A stretch of 7,830 nucleotides of DNA from Leucobacter sp. (GCA_012510755.1 JAAZHL010000106.1:1-7830); one strand, 5' to 3'. Shown: positions 1 through 6,101, numbered from the stretch's first letter. Program-made: numbers and translations. The notes: a model not told the origin generated them from the sequence alone.

Positions 1-1
1 C

Positions 2-553
2 ACCCGTGCGACAGAGACTGCGCTGCTGAGCGCAAACTACGTCGCGGCGCGCCTTGGTGAGCACTTCAATGTGCTCTTCACTGGCAACAGTGGTCTCGTT
101 GCGCACGAATGCATTCTCGATCTGCGTGACCTGACTGCGGCCTCGGGGGTCACCGCAGAAGATGTGGCAAAACGTCTCATCGATTTCGGTTTCCACGCGC
201 CAACTCTCGCGTTTCCGGTCGCCGGAACCTTGATGGTCGAGCCGACTGAGAGCGAAGACCTTGTCGAAATCGAGCGGTTCATCGAGGCCATGGTCACCAT
301 TCGCGGTGAGATCGATGCGGTGATCGCTGGCGAGTACTCGATCGAAGAATCACCGCTGCGCGGGGCACCACACCCCGCTGCGGTGGTGGTGAGCGACGAC
401 TGGCAGCGCGCCTACTCGCGTGAGCAGGCGGCATTCCCCGTTGCACGTCTGCGGGTCGACAAATACTTTGCTCCGGTCTCGCGTATTGACGGGGCATTCG
501 GTGACCGCAACCTGGTGTGCTCATGCCCGCCACCTGAAGCATTCGGAGAGTAA
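2..553 (+). CDS. gcvP: Glycine dehydrogenase (decarboxylating), P-protein, C-terminal part
   Basis: This is the last 183 codons of the glycine cleavage P-protein; the gene enters from the left edge and the first full codon is at position 2. The P-protein is a cytosolic PLP enzyme that decarboxylates glycine and passes the aminomethyl group to the lipoyl arm of GcvH. The fragment shows the family's C-terminal signatures: an LSANYVAARL segment near the edge, then VLFTGNSGLVAHECILDLRD, the GVTAEDVAKRLIDFGFHAPT region, TLMVEPTESE, and the terminal DGAFGDRNLVCSCPP. The PLP-binding lysine would lie upstream, outside the window. The stop codon TAA is only 2 nt before the gcvT start, so the two genes are almost certainly co-transcribed and translationally coupled. 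The order P-T-H is less usual than T-H-P but is known in actinobacteria. The reading frame is intact throughout the visible part. The identification is very secure. Confidence 0.96.
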   Translation, partial: TRATETALLSANYVAARLGEHFNVLFTGNSGLVAHECILDLRDLTAASGVTAEDVAKRLIDFGFHAPTLAFPVAGTLMVEPTESEDLVEIERFIEAMVTIRGEIDAVIAGEYSIEESPLRGAPHPAAVVVSDDWQRAYSREQAAFPVARLRVDKYFAPVSRIDGAFGDRNLVCSCPPPEAFGE

Positions 554-555
554 CT

Positions 556-1668
556 GTGACTGACTTGAAACACACGGCCCTATACGCTGACCACCAGGCA
601 CTCGGTGCCAACTTCACCGATTTTGGCGGGTGGAACATGCCGCTGAAGTACGCGAGCGAACTGGCTGAGCACCGCGCGGTGCGCGAGGCCGCAGGGCTCT
701 TCGACCTGTCACACATGGGCGAGATCTGGGTCGAAGGGTCTGACGCGGTGACCTACCTCAACACCCTGCTGGTGGGCAATTTTTCTGCCGTCGCTGTAGG
801 CAAAGCCAAGTACTCACTAATCTGCAACGAGGCTGGTGGCATCGTCGATGATCTCATCGTGTATCGGCTCGGTGAGACGCGGTTCTTGGTGGTGCCGAAT
901 GCGGGCAATGCTGCGACGGTCGCAGCCGAATTTGCTGCTCGAACTGCAGCTTTTGAGGTGAGTGTCACCGACGCTACCGCCGAGACCTCGCTCATCGCCG
1001 TGCAGGGCCCGGCATCTGCACAGATTGTGCGGCAACTTGCTGACGCCTCTCCTCAAGAGTCCGTCAGCGAGTTGCCTTACTACGCGGCGATCGAATTGCC
1101 GATTGCGGGCATCGATGTGCTGTTGGCCCGCACCGGCTACACCGGTGAAGACGGGTTCGAATTGTATGTGCCAAACGCACAAGCCTCTGACCTGTGGCAC
1201 GCGCTGCTGCGGGCCGGTGAGGCTCACGGCTTGCTGCCCGCGGGCCTTGCTGCCCGTGACTCACTGCGGCTTGAGGCAGGCATGCCGCTGTACGGCAACG
1301 AGCTGAGCCAAGACACGAGCCCCTACGAAGCTGGACTCGGCCCCATCGTCTCGTTCAAGAAAACTGAGGACTTTACCGGTCGCGCCGCGCTTGAAGCAGC
1401 CAAAGCGCAGACCGCCACGCGGGTGCTTGTCGGGCTGCGGGGGCTTGGGCGCCGTGCGGGCCGCAGCGGCTATGCGGTGCAAGCCGAGGGGCGTGAGATC
1501 GGGGTGATCACCAGTGGTCAACCGAGCCCGACACTCGGCTACCCGGTGGCTCTTGCATATGTTGAGCCGGCGTACGCCGAGCCGGGCACCAGCCTCGATG
1601 TCGATTTGCGCGGCAAGCCTGAGCCCTGTGAGGTTGTAGCGCTGCCCTTCTATAGACGCCAGAATTGA
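556..1668 (+). CDS. gcvT: Aminomethyltransferase, glycine cleavage T-protein
   Basis: This 370-residue protein transfers the methylene carbon from aminomethylated GcvH to tetrahydrofolate, releasing ammonia and making 5,10-methylene-THF. The length is normal for the family. Visible signatures are FGGWNMPLKY near residues 23-32, FDLSHMGEIWVEG at 49-61, GGIVDDL at 94-100 (its first Asp, D98, matches the catalytic aspartate of the family), ARTGYTGEDGFE at 191-202, ARDSLRLEAGMPLYGNEL at 233-250, and SGQPSPTLGYPVALAYV at 320-336 in the C-terminal barrel. The start is GTG at 556. A GGAGAG Shine-Dalgarno-like stretch at 545-550, inside the end of gcvP, sits 5 nt before it, which supports this start. 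The gene lies between gcvP (2-nt gap) and gcvH (34-nt gap) in the same operon. Nothing in it is truncated or odd. Confidence 0.97.
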   Translation: MTDLKHTALYADHQALGANFTDFGGWNMPLKYASELAEHRAVREAAGLFDLSHMGEIWVEGSDAVTYLNTLLVGNFSAVAVGKAKYSLICNEAGGIVDDLIVYRLGETRFLVVPNAGNAATVAAEFAARTAAFEVSVTDATAETSLIAVQGPASAQIVRQLADASPQESVSELPYYAAIELPIAGIDVLLARTGYTGEDGFELYVPNAQASDLWHALLRAGEAHGLLPAGLAARDSLRLEAGMPLYGNELSQDTSPYEAGLGPIVSFKKTEDFTGRAALEAAKAQTATRVLVGLRGLGRRAGRSGYAVQAEGREIGVITSGQPSPTLGYPVALAYVEPAYAEPGTSLDVDLRGKPEPCEVVALPFYRRQN

Positions 1669-1702
1669 TCTGAGCCCCACCAACGAAGATAGAGAGATCA
1701 TC

Positions 1703-2086
1703 ATGAGCAAAGTACAAACAGGTCTGCGTTACTCAGTCGAACACGAATGGGTTGACGACGCGAGCCCCGCAGGCGTCGGTGTCAGCCAGGTCGCCGCCGA
1801 CGCTCTCGGCGACGTGGTATACGTCGAGTTGCCACAGGTCGGTGCGGTGGTCACGGCAGGTGAAGTGTGTGGCGAGATTGAGTCGACCAAGTCTGTCAGC
1901 GAGCTGTACTCGCCAGTGACCGGTGAAGTCGTCGAAGTGAATGAGGCAGTGGTTGCAGACCCCGCGCTAGTAAACAGCGACCCGTACGGTGCGGCCTGGC
2001 TGTTTCGTGTCGCGGTGACCGAAGAAGGCCCCCTGCTTACCGCAGAAGAGTACGCGGCACAGAACGACGCAACCGTCGGCGACTAG
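1703..2086 (+). CDS. gcvH: Glycine cleavage system H-protein (lipoyl carrier)
   Basis: This 127-residue protein is the mobile lipoylated shuttle of the glycine cleavage system; it carries the aminomethyl group from the P- to the T-protein and is reoxidised by the L-protein. The N-terminus LRYSVEHEWVDD (residues 8-19) is the usual H-protein opening. The segment GDVVYVELPQVGAVV (36-50) is followed by the lipoyl site GEIESTKSVSELYSPVTGEV, with K63 as the expected lipoylated lysine. The segment DPALVNSDPYGAAWLFRV is also typical. The start is ATG at 1703, with a purine-rich AGAGAGA at 1691-1697 as a plausible ribosome binding site 5 nt upstream. It is the last gene of the operon, because a strong hairpin lies just past its TAG stop. 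No lipoate ligase, octanoyltransferase or L-protein gene is in the window, so lipoylation and reoxidation must rely on genes elsewhere. Confidence 0.97.
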   Translation: MSKVQTGLRYSVEHEWVDDASPAGVGVSQVAADALGDVVYVELPQVGAVVTAGEVCGEIESTKSVSELYSPVTGEVVEVNEAVVADPALVNSDPYGAAWLFRVAVTEEGPLLTAEEYAAQNDATVGD

Positions 2087-2093
2087 TCGTATC

Positions 2094-2134
2094 TGAGCCA
2101 CGGGGCCGCTCGCAAGCGACAGCCCCGTGGCTCA
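2094..2134 (+). terminator. Probable terminator after gcvH
   Basis: Perfect 13-bp inverted repeat: TGAGCCACGGGGC at 2094-2106 and GCCCCGTGGCTCA at 2122-2134. The 15-nt loop can itself form a small stem (CGCT at 2107-2110 with AGCG at 2115-2118). It begins 7 nt after the gcvH stop and is very GC-rich. No T tract follows, which is common for actinobacterial hairpin terminators. It separates the gcv operon from the protease gene downstream. Confidence 0.8.
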
Positions 2135-2244
2135 CACCTCACACGCATGACACAGCCGTCGATGCAAGGCAACTTTTCAGAGTGCCCCGCAGGCTCACAG
2201 CGAGTTTGACGCCGCCACACAGCCTGATATTCAGCACGCAGCGC

Positions 2245-2256
2245 TAGCCTGTGCAG
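2245..2256 (+). promoter_or_regulatory. Putative leaderless promoter -10 of the site-2 protease gene
   Basis: TAGCCT at 2245-2250 fits the actinobacterial TANNNT -10 pattern and ends 6 nt before the GTG at 2257, so transcription would begin at or next to the start codon. No convincing -35 was found at the expected distance; a TTGACG at 2206-2211 is too far away. No ribosome binding site is present, which agrees with a leaderless transcript. The same arrangement recurs before ispG and the LOG-family gene. Confidence 0.5.
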
Positions 2257-3588
2257 GTGACTGAAGTTCTTCTCTACGCCCTCGGCGTGCTGATCATGCT
2301 CGTCGGCCTCGCCGTGTCAATTGGGCTGCACGAAGTCGGCCATCTCGTGCCAGCGAAGCTGTTCGGTGTGAAGGTCACCCAGTACATGGTGGGTTTCGGC
2401 AAGACCATCTGGTCGAACCGCAAGGGGGAAACCGACTACGGAGTCAAGCTGATTCCACTTGGCGGCTATGTCGCGATGACCGGCATGTATCCACCAGAGA
2501 AGCCCGGTGGCAAAGCACGCGACGCGAGCACCGGTTTTCTCGACAACATGGCGCAAGACGCCCGCGAGGCAAGTGCCGAAACAATCGCGGTAGGTGAAGA
2601 AGAGCGCACGTTTTACCGGCTGCCGATGTTCAAAAAGATCATCATCATGCTTGGCGGCCCCCTCATGAATCTTGTGCTCGCTGGTGTGTTCTTTGGCATC
2701 GTGCTGATGGGCTTTGGGGTGCAGCAGTACAGCACCACCCTTGGTTCAGTCAGCCAGTGCCTCATTGCCGCATCGAGTGAGCAGACTGAGTGCACTGCTG
2801 CCGATGCACCCGCCCCGGCTGCCGCCGCGGGCCTGCAGCCGGGTGACCGCATCGTTTCGATCGCTGGCACAGAAATCACCGAATGGCAGCAGATCGGTGA
2901 AGTCGTGAGCGCTGCACCCGGTCAGCCGCTGGTGCTCGAATACGAGCGTGACGCAGAGGTTGCGACAGTCACTCTGACGCCCGCAATGACTGAGCGTTGG
3001 CTGCTCACCGACCAGGGCGAGGTTGCCCTCGACGAGGCCGGTGAACCGCTGACCCAGACTGTCGGCATGATCGGTGTCACTCCGACAGTCGAAACGGTTA
3101 CGCAGCCAATTACTGCCGTGCCGCAGTTTGTTGGCAACCAGGTGGTCGCAGTGTCTGAGGTGGTGATCGGACTGCCGCAGCGCATGGTGGACGTGTGGCA
3201 GGCAGCATTTGGCAACGAGGATCGCGACCCGAACGGCCCCATCGGCGTCGTGGGCGTCGGGCGCCTCGCGGGTGAGATCGTGAGTTATGACGAGGCCCCC
3301 GTCGCCGCGCGCGCCCAGTTCGTCATCAGCCTGCTGGGATCTCTCAATATCGCGCTATTTGTGTTCAACCTGATTCCGCTGATGCCGCTTGACGGCGGCC
3401 ATATCGCGGGCGCGATCTACGAGGGCATCAAGCGTGGCCTCGCGCGCCTGTTTCGGCGCCCAGACCCTGGCCCCGTCGACACCGCAAAAATGGTGCCCGT
3501 GACGTTCGCGGTCGTGATTGTGCTCGGCGCGATGAGCCTGCTGCTGCTCTATGCAGACATCGTGAAACCAGTGACGCTCTTCGGGTGA
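2257..3588 (+). CDS. Site-2-type intramembrane zinc metalloprotease (M50, Rip/RseP family)
   Basis: This polytopic membrane protease belongs to the family that cleaves transmembrane anchors of anti-sigma factors and other single-pass proteins. Numbered from GTG 2257 (443 residues), the first membrane helix holds the zinc motif HEVGH at residues 25-29. Next come GVKVTQYMVGFG, LIPLGGYVAMTGM, a charged cytosolic-like insert (about 82-120), a second hydrophobic segment around 124-155 with the family's GGPLMN, a PDZ-like region with GLQPGDRIVSIAGTEI (about 192-207), a third helix ending in NLIPLMPLDGGH (371-382, supplying the third zinc ligand Asp) and a final helix near 412-434. All catalytic residues are present. 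GTG at 2251 is an alternative start adding two residues; 2257 is preferred because the -10-like TAGCCT lies 6 nt before it and because of the expected TEVLLYALGV opening. In actinobacteria this gene usually sits between dxr and ispG. Here gcvH is upstream, and ispG lies 1.3 kb downstream beyond a repeat region and a reverse-strand gene. Confidence 0.93.
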   Translation: MTEVLLYALGVLIMLVGLAVSIGLHEVGHLVPAKLFGVKVTQYMVGFGKTIWSNRKGETDYGVKLIPLGGYVAMTGMYPPEKPGGKARDASTGFLDNMAQDAREASAETIAVGEEERTFYRLPMFKKIIIMLGGPLMNLVLAGVFFGIVLMGFGVQQYSTTLGSVSQCLIAASSEQTECTAADAPAPAAAAGLQPGDRIVSIAGTEITEWQQIGEVVSAAPGQPLVLEYERDAEVATVTLTPAMTERWLLTDQGEVALDEAGEPLTQTVGMIGVTPTVETVTQPITAVPQFVGNQVVAVSEVVIGLPQRMVDVWQAAFGNEDRDPNGPIGVVGVGRLAGEIVSYDEAPVAARAQFVISLLGSLNIALFVFNLIPLMPLDGGHIAGAIYEGIKRGLARLFRRPDPGPVDTAKMVPVTFAVVIVLGAMSLLLLYADIVKPVTLFG

Positions 3589-3654
3589 CCTTGGCCGGGC
3601 AGACGACGTTGAATCCAAGTGGCAGCCGTTGGCCGGATACGTCGGTGGGCTGAC

Positions 3655-3690
3655 TTGTTTGTTTGTTTGTTTGTTTGTTTGTTTGTTTGT
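3655..3690. repeat. TTTG tetranucleotide microsatellite
   Basis: Eight uninterrupted TTTG units run from 3658 to 3689, preceded by a partial TTG. The array is a strong local base-composition break in a GC-rich chromosome. A 4-bp unit changes the reading frame when units are gained or lost by slippage. However, the array lies in a non-coding gap 66 bp past the protease stop, so any effect would be on transcript ends or DNA structure and not on a recognised protein. Confidence 0.95.
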
Positions 3691-3694
3691 GTGC

Positions 3695-3746
3695 GCAGCA
3701 CTTGCGCATTTGGTCTTCTGCCGGGGGTGCGGGCAGCACTTGCGCA
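3695..3746. repeat. Pair of 14-bp direct repeats
   Basis: GCAGCACTTGCGCA occurs at 3695-3708 and again, without mismatch, at 3733-3746, a 38-bp period. Each copy is followed after a few bases by a CTGC-containing end (TTCTGC, then ATCTGC). Read on the other strand, the core GCGCAAGTG and the GCAGAT end match the 26-bp units to the right of the central hairpin. These two copies therefore look like diverged, inverted relatives of that array. Confidence 0.8.
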
Positions 3747-3749
3747 CCT

Positions 3750-3803
3750 GATCTGCGTTCTACAACCTATTTCGTTGCGAAACCAGGTTGTAGAACGCAG
3801 ATC
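3750..3803. repeat. Long perfect hairpin (19-bp inverted repeat)
   Basis: The arms GATCTGCGTTCTACAACCT (3750-3768) and its exact complement (3785-3803) enclose 16 nt. Inside those, TTTCG (3770-3774) and CGAAA (3778-3782) pair around a TTG loop, so nearly the whole 54 nt folds on itself, with only an A/CC internal loop. It lies between the 3' ends of two convergent genes and could act as a bidirectional terminator, but no T tract follows on either strand. A miniature mobile or dispersed palindromic element is equally possible. The arm ends (GATCTGC and GCAGATC) overlap the ATCTGC/GCAGAT ends of the flanking repeat family. Confidence 0.85.
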
Positions 3804-3828
3804 GCCATCGTTATGCCGGTGCGGCGGG

Positions 3829-3920
3829 GCAGATGACGAGCGCAACTGACCCGCGCAGATGACGAGCGCAAGTGACCCGCGCAGATGATGAGCGCAACTG
3901 ACCCGGGCGAATGACCCGCG
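3829..3920. repeat. 26-bp tandem repeat array, three units plus a remnant
   Basis: Three head-to-tail 26-bp units occupy 3829-3854, 3855-3880 and 3881-3906, followed by a degenerate remnant to about 3920. Each unit begins GCAGATGACGAGCGCAA (the third has GATGAG in place of GACGAG) and ends CTGACCCGC, or GTGACCCGC in the second unit and CTGACCCGG in the third. The units abut with no unique spacers, so this is not a CRISPR array. Confidence 0.92.
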
Positions 3921-3968
3921 ATCGAGGCGAGAGTCATGGCTTGCATAAGAGCCAGGATCGCACCAGCG

Positions 3969-4007
3969 CTAGCGGTAGTCGGCCGCAGGCTAGAGGGCCG
4001 ACGCTAG
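3969..4007 (-). terminator. Possible terminator of the carboxypeptidase gene
   Basis: GTCGGCC (3978-3984) pairs with GGCCGAC (3996-4002) around an 11-nt loop. An outer CTAGC (3969-3973) pairs with GCTAG (4003-4007), leaving a 4-nt bulge on one side. The structure overlaps the TAG stop of the reverse-strand gene at 4004-4006. It is GC-rich with no T tract, as in other hairpins of this window. Confidence 0.5.
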
Positions 4008-4846
4008 TAGCCCGGCGCCGCAGGCAGCCCGAGATAGTCTTCGAGGTTCGTCACACCATGTTCGTGCATGGCCGTAGACACGTCGGTTCCTACGTAACGA
4101 AAGTGCCAGGGCTCGTAGCTATAGCCGACCACAGCCTCTTCGCCTTGGTCATACCGCAAAATGAAGCCGAACTGCCAAGCGTGCTCACGCAACCATTGGC
4201 CGGTCTGCGTGTCGCCGAAGCATTCTTCGAGCGAGCACTCGCCGCCGTCGGTCAAATCAACGGCGAGCCCGGTCTGGTGTTCGGAGTGCCCGGGCCGCGC
4301 CGAGTATGTCTCCGCAGCGTCGACGCCGTCGCTTTCGGCGTAGCCGTCAAACAGTGCGGCCTGACGATCGTAATCACGAAACCCACTCGTGATGATGAAG
4401 GGCAGGCCGTCAGCCGCAGCCGACGCGTACATTTCTTGCAGAGCTGCCGCGGCGGGCGCGCGAAGCTCATCACCCCAATTGTTTGCGATGCCCTCGGGCA
4501 GCACCAAGTCGTTCGGCACCCAATCGTTTGGACTGATCGGTCGCTGCTTGTTCACGACCACGGTGATTGAATCGGGCGAGTCGACATCGAAGGCGGGGCT
4601 CCGCTCGGCGGCAGCATCTGGCTCGGTAGCGAGACCTGGTTCTGTGTGCGGCGTCTGCGAGGGCTGCGGCTCGTTGGCCTGATCGCCTGCTCTGCTGTTC
4701 GACACGACCGACCACACGATGCCGAGCGCCAGCGCAGCGAGTGCGCTGAGCGCCACGACCACCGTCACTCTGCGCCTGCGCAGCATGCGCACGCGGGCCT
4801 CTGCTCTGGCTGGTGAGAACGTGCTTGGGTCTTGCATCGTACTCAT
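4004..4846 (-). CDS. Membrane-anchored VanY-like D-alanyl-D-alanine carboxypeptidase (M15B)
   Basis: This 280-residue protein is predicted to trim the terminal D-Ala of peptidoglycan stem peptides outside the membrane. It has a short basic cytosolic N-terminus (RMLRRRR, residues 20-26), one hydrophobic segment at about 28-48, a Pro/Glu/Thr-rich linker to about 95, and a VanY/DacB-type domain from about 105. Catalytic signatures are all present: SGFRDYDRQ (154-162, with R157 as the substrate-binding arginine), the SEHQTGLAVD zinc motif (188-197, ligands H190 and D197), and EPWHFRYVG (245-253, catalytic E245 and zinc ligand H248). C204 and C209 could form an exported disulfide. The start is ATG 4846; ATG 4837 is possible, and neither has a clear ribosome binding site. 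The gene is divergent from ispG (54-bp gap) and convergent with the protease gene. No vanS/vanR or other van genes are nearby, so a housekeeping wall-trimming role is more likely than glycopeptide resistance. Confidence 0.9.
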   Translation of the reverse strand: MSTMQDPSTFSPARAEARVRMLRRRRVTVVVALSALAALALGIVWSVVSNSRAGDQANEPQPSQTPHTEPGLATEPDAAAERSPAFDVDSPDSITVVVNKQRPISPNDWVPNDLVLPEGIANNWGDELRAPAAAALQEMYASAAADGLPFIITSGFRDYDRQAALFDGYAESDGVDAAETYSARPGHSEHQTGLAVDLTDGGECSLEECFGDTQTGQWLREHAWQFGFILRYDQGEEAVVGYSYEPWHFRYVGTDVSTAMHEHGVTNLEDYLGLPAAPGY

Positions 4847-4888
4847 TCTGGCACGTCAAAACTCCGGCTCGCTTGGAGTTTCGCGCGG

Positions 4889-4900
4889 TAGGCTCACAGT
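4889..4900 (+). promoter_or_regulatory. Putative leaderless promoter -10 of ispG
   Basis: TAGGCT at 4889-4894 matches TANNNT and ends 6 nt before the GTG start of ispG at 4901. No Shine-Dalgarno sequence is present, and no clear -35 is seen. The spacing is identical to that before the site-2 protease gene. Confidence 0.55.
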
Positions 4901-6061
4901 GTGGCGGCGATAAATCTTGGAATGCCCAGTTCAACGAATGCAGCTGAGGTGCTTTCGCCGAGGCGTGCCTCGCGTCAGATCAAGGTCGGTGCAGTGCTGG
5001 TCGGCGGTGACGCCCCTGTGAGCGTGCAGTCTATGACGACCACACCCACCACCGACATCAACGCCACACTGCAGCAGATCGCCGAGCTCACCGCGGCCGG
5101 TTGCGACATCGTGCGTGTGGCATGCCCGAGCCGTGATGATGCGGAGGCCTTGCCAATCATCGCGGCGAAGAGTCAGATTCCGGTCATCGCTGACATTCAC
5201 TTTCAGCCGAATTACGTGTACGCGGCTATCGATGCGGGGTGCGCGGCGGTGCGTGTCAACCCGGGCAATATTCGCAAGTTCGATGACCAGATTGGTGAGA
5301 TCGCGCGTCGAGCCGCAGCGGCTGGCATATCGATTCGCATTGGTGTGAACGCAGGATCGCTCGACCCCCGACTGCTTGAGAAATACGGCAAAGCTACCCC
5401 AGAGGCGCTCGTCGAGAGTGCCGTGTGGGAGGCCTCACTCTTCGAAGAGCACGGCTTTCATGACTTCAAGATCTCGGTCAAACACAACGACCCGGTGGTG
5501 ATGGTCAAGGCCTACCGGCAGCTCGCTGAACGTGGGGACTGGCCGCTGCACCTGGGCGTCACCGAGGCTGGCCCTGCAGTTCAAGGGACCATCAAAAGCG
5601 CAACTGCGTTTGGCATTCTGCTCGGCGAAGGCATCGGTGACACCATTCGCGTGTCGCTGTCAGCCCCACCGGTCGAAGAAGTCAAGGTGGGTCTGCAGAT
5701 TCTGCAGTCACTGAACCTGCGTGAGCGAAAACTCGAAATCGTGTCGTGCCCGTCATGCGGGCGCGCTCAGGTCGACGTCTACACCCTCGCCGATCAGGTG
5801 ACCGCAGGTCTCGAGGGGCTCAGCGTACCGCTGCGGGTCGCCGTGATGGGCTGCGTCGTGAACGGGCCGGGCGAAGCGCGTGAGGCCGACCTTGGCGTGG
5901 CATCTGGCAACGGCAAAGGACAGATTTTCGTGAAAGGCGAAGTCATCAAGACCGTGCCCGAAAGCGAGATCGTGGCGACGCTGCTCGAAGAAGCCCATCG
6001 CATCGCCGCCGAGAGCGGGCACGAACTGGGCACAGGCGAGCCCCAAGTGGTCACGGTCTAG
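4901..6061 (+). CDS. ispG: 4-hydroxy-3-methylbut-2-en-1-yl diphosphate synthase
   Basis: This 386-residue iron-sulfur enzyme of the MEP isoprenoid pathway reductively converts methylerythritol cyclodiphosphate to HMBPP. The TIM-barrel part shows VSVQSMTTTPTTD (40-52), VIADIHFQPNYVYAAI (95-110), AVRVNPGNI (116-124), RIGVNAGSLDPRLLEKYG (146-163) and HLGVTEAGPAVQGTIKSA (217-234). The cluster domain has C283 and C286 in SCPSCGR and C318 in MGCVVNGPGEA, with E325 as the fourth 4Fe-4S ligand; all four sit at a constant offset of 13 from the E. coli enzyme's C270, C273, C305 and E312. The start is GTG at 4901, following a -10-like TAGGCT by 6 nt, and the MAAINLGMP opening fits actinobacterial relatives. 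The C-terminus carries a short tail after the family core (about 370-386). The usual neighbours dxr and the Rip protease are not adjacent here. No frameshift or missing residue is seen. Confidence 0.97.
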   Translation: MAAINLGMPSSTNAAEVLSPRRASRQIKVGAVLVGGDAPVSVQSMTTTPTTDINATLQQIAELTAAGCDIVRVACPSRDDAEALPIIAAKSQIPVIADIHFQPNYVYAAIDAGCAAVRVNPGNIRKFDDQIGEIARRAAAAGISIRIGVNAGSLDPRLLEKYGKATPEALVESAVWEASLFEEHGFHDFKISVKHNDPVVMVKAYRQLAERGDWPLHLGVTEAGPAVQGTIKSATAFGILLGEGIGDTIRVSLSAPPVEEVKVGLQILQSLNLRERKLEIVSCPSCGRAQVDVYTLADQVTAGLEGLSVPLRVAVMGCVVNGPGEAREADLGVASGNGKGQIFVKGEVIKTVPESEIVATLLEEAHRIAAESGHELGTGEPQVVTV

Positions 6062-6068
6062 GCTGCTC

Positions 6069-6081
6069 GGCGATCCTCGCC
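6069..6081 (+). terminator. Weak hairpin after ispG
   Basis: GGCGA (6069-6073) and TCGCC (6077-6081) form a 5-bp stem with a 3-nt loop, followed by AATTGTTTA, a modest T-containing stretch. It lies 8 nt after the ispG stop and just before the apparent promoter of the next gene. It is short, so it may attenuate transcription without ending it. Confidence 0.4.
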
Positions 6082-6101
6082 AATTGTTTACTCGGCCTTT
6101 C

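Larger units (their letters stand above)
3589..4003. other. Gene-free, repeat-rich intergenic region
   Basis: This 415-bp stretch between the protease gene and the 3' end of the carboxypeptidase gene has no credible coding sequence. It contains, in order, a short spacer with two copies of TTGGCCGG (3591-3598 and 3629-3636), a TTTG array, two 14-bp direct repeats, a long perfect hairpin, a 26-bp tandem array, and a hairpin overlapping the carboxypeptidase stop codon. Open frames crossing it are made of repeat translation and lack homology signatures. The spacer copy GCAGACGACG at 3599-3608 resembles the beginning of the 26-bp unit and may be a further worn copy. Confidence 0.85.

Noticed and set aside
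817..1227. Reverse-strand open frames inside gcvT
   Set aside because: These are shadow frames typical of GC-rich codon bias. The plus-strand gcvT is complete with all its motifs.
2135..2244. Riboswitch or small gene between gcvH and the protease gene
   Set aside because: No glycine-riboswitch-like or other conserved RNA pattern and no credible reading frame was seen; apart from the hairpin and the -10 the gap looks plain. A TTGACG at 2206-2211 lacks a -10 at proper spacing.
2251..2256. GTG at 2251 as the protease start
   Set aside because: It directly abuts the -10-like TAGCCT, leaving no room for a leader or start site. GTG 2257 has the same spacing seen in ispG. The difference is only two residues.
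3619..3849. Open frame across the TTTG array, and reverse-strand frames encoding Asn-Lys-Gln-Thr repeats
   Set aside because: The peptides are just translations of the microsatellite and hairpin, there is no ribosome binding site, and they have no family resemblance.
3691..3920. CRISPR array
   Set aside because: The repeats are directly abutting or imperfect and inverted, with no regular unique spacers and no cas genes in the window.
3589..4003. Insertion sequence
   Set aside because: No transposase or its remnant is present and no terminal inverted repeats bound a coding unit. At most it could be a non-autonomous element, reported as a finding.
3911..4570. Plus-strand open frame of 219 codons
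   Set aside because: It is antisense to the well-supported carboxypeptidase gene and shows no recognisable domain. The reverse-strand frame has all the catalytic motifs.
4004..4846. Glycopeptide resistance gene cluster
   Set aside because: Only a VanY-like carboxypeptidase is present, with no vanHAX or vanRS genes; such enzymes are common as ordinary cell-wall proteins in actinobacteria.
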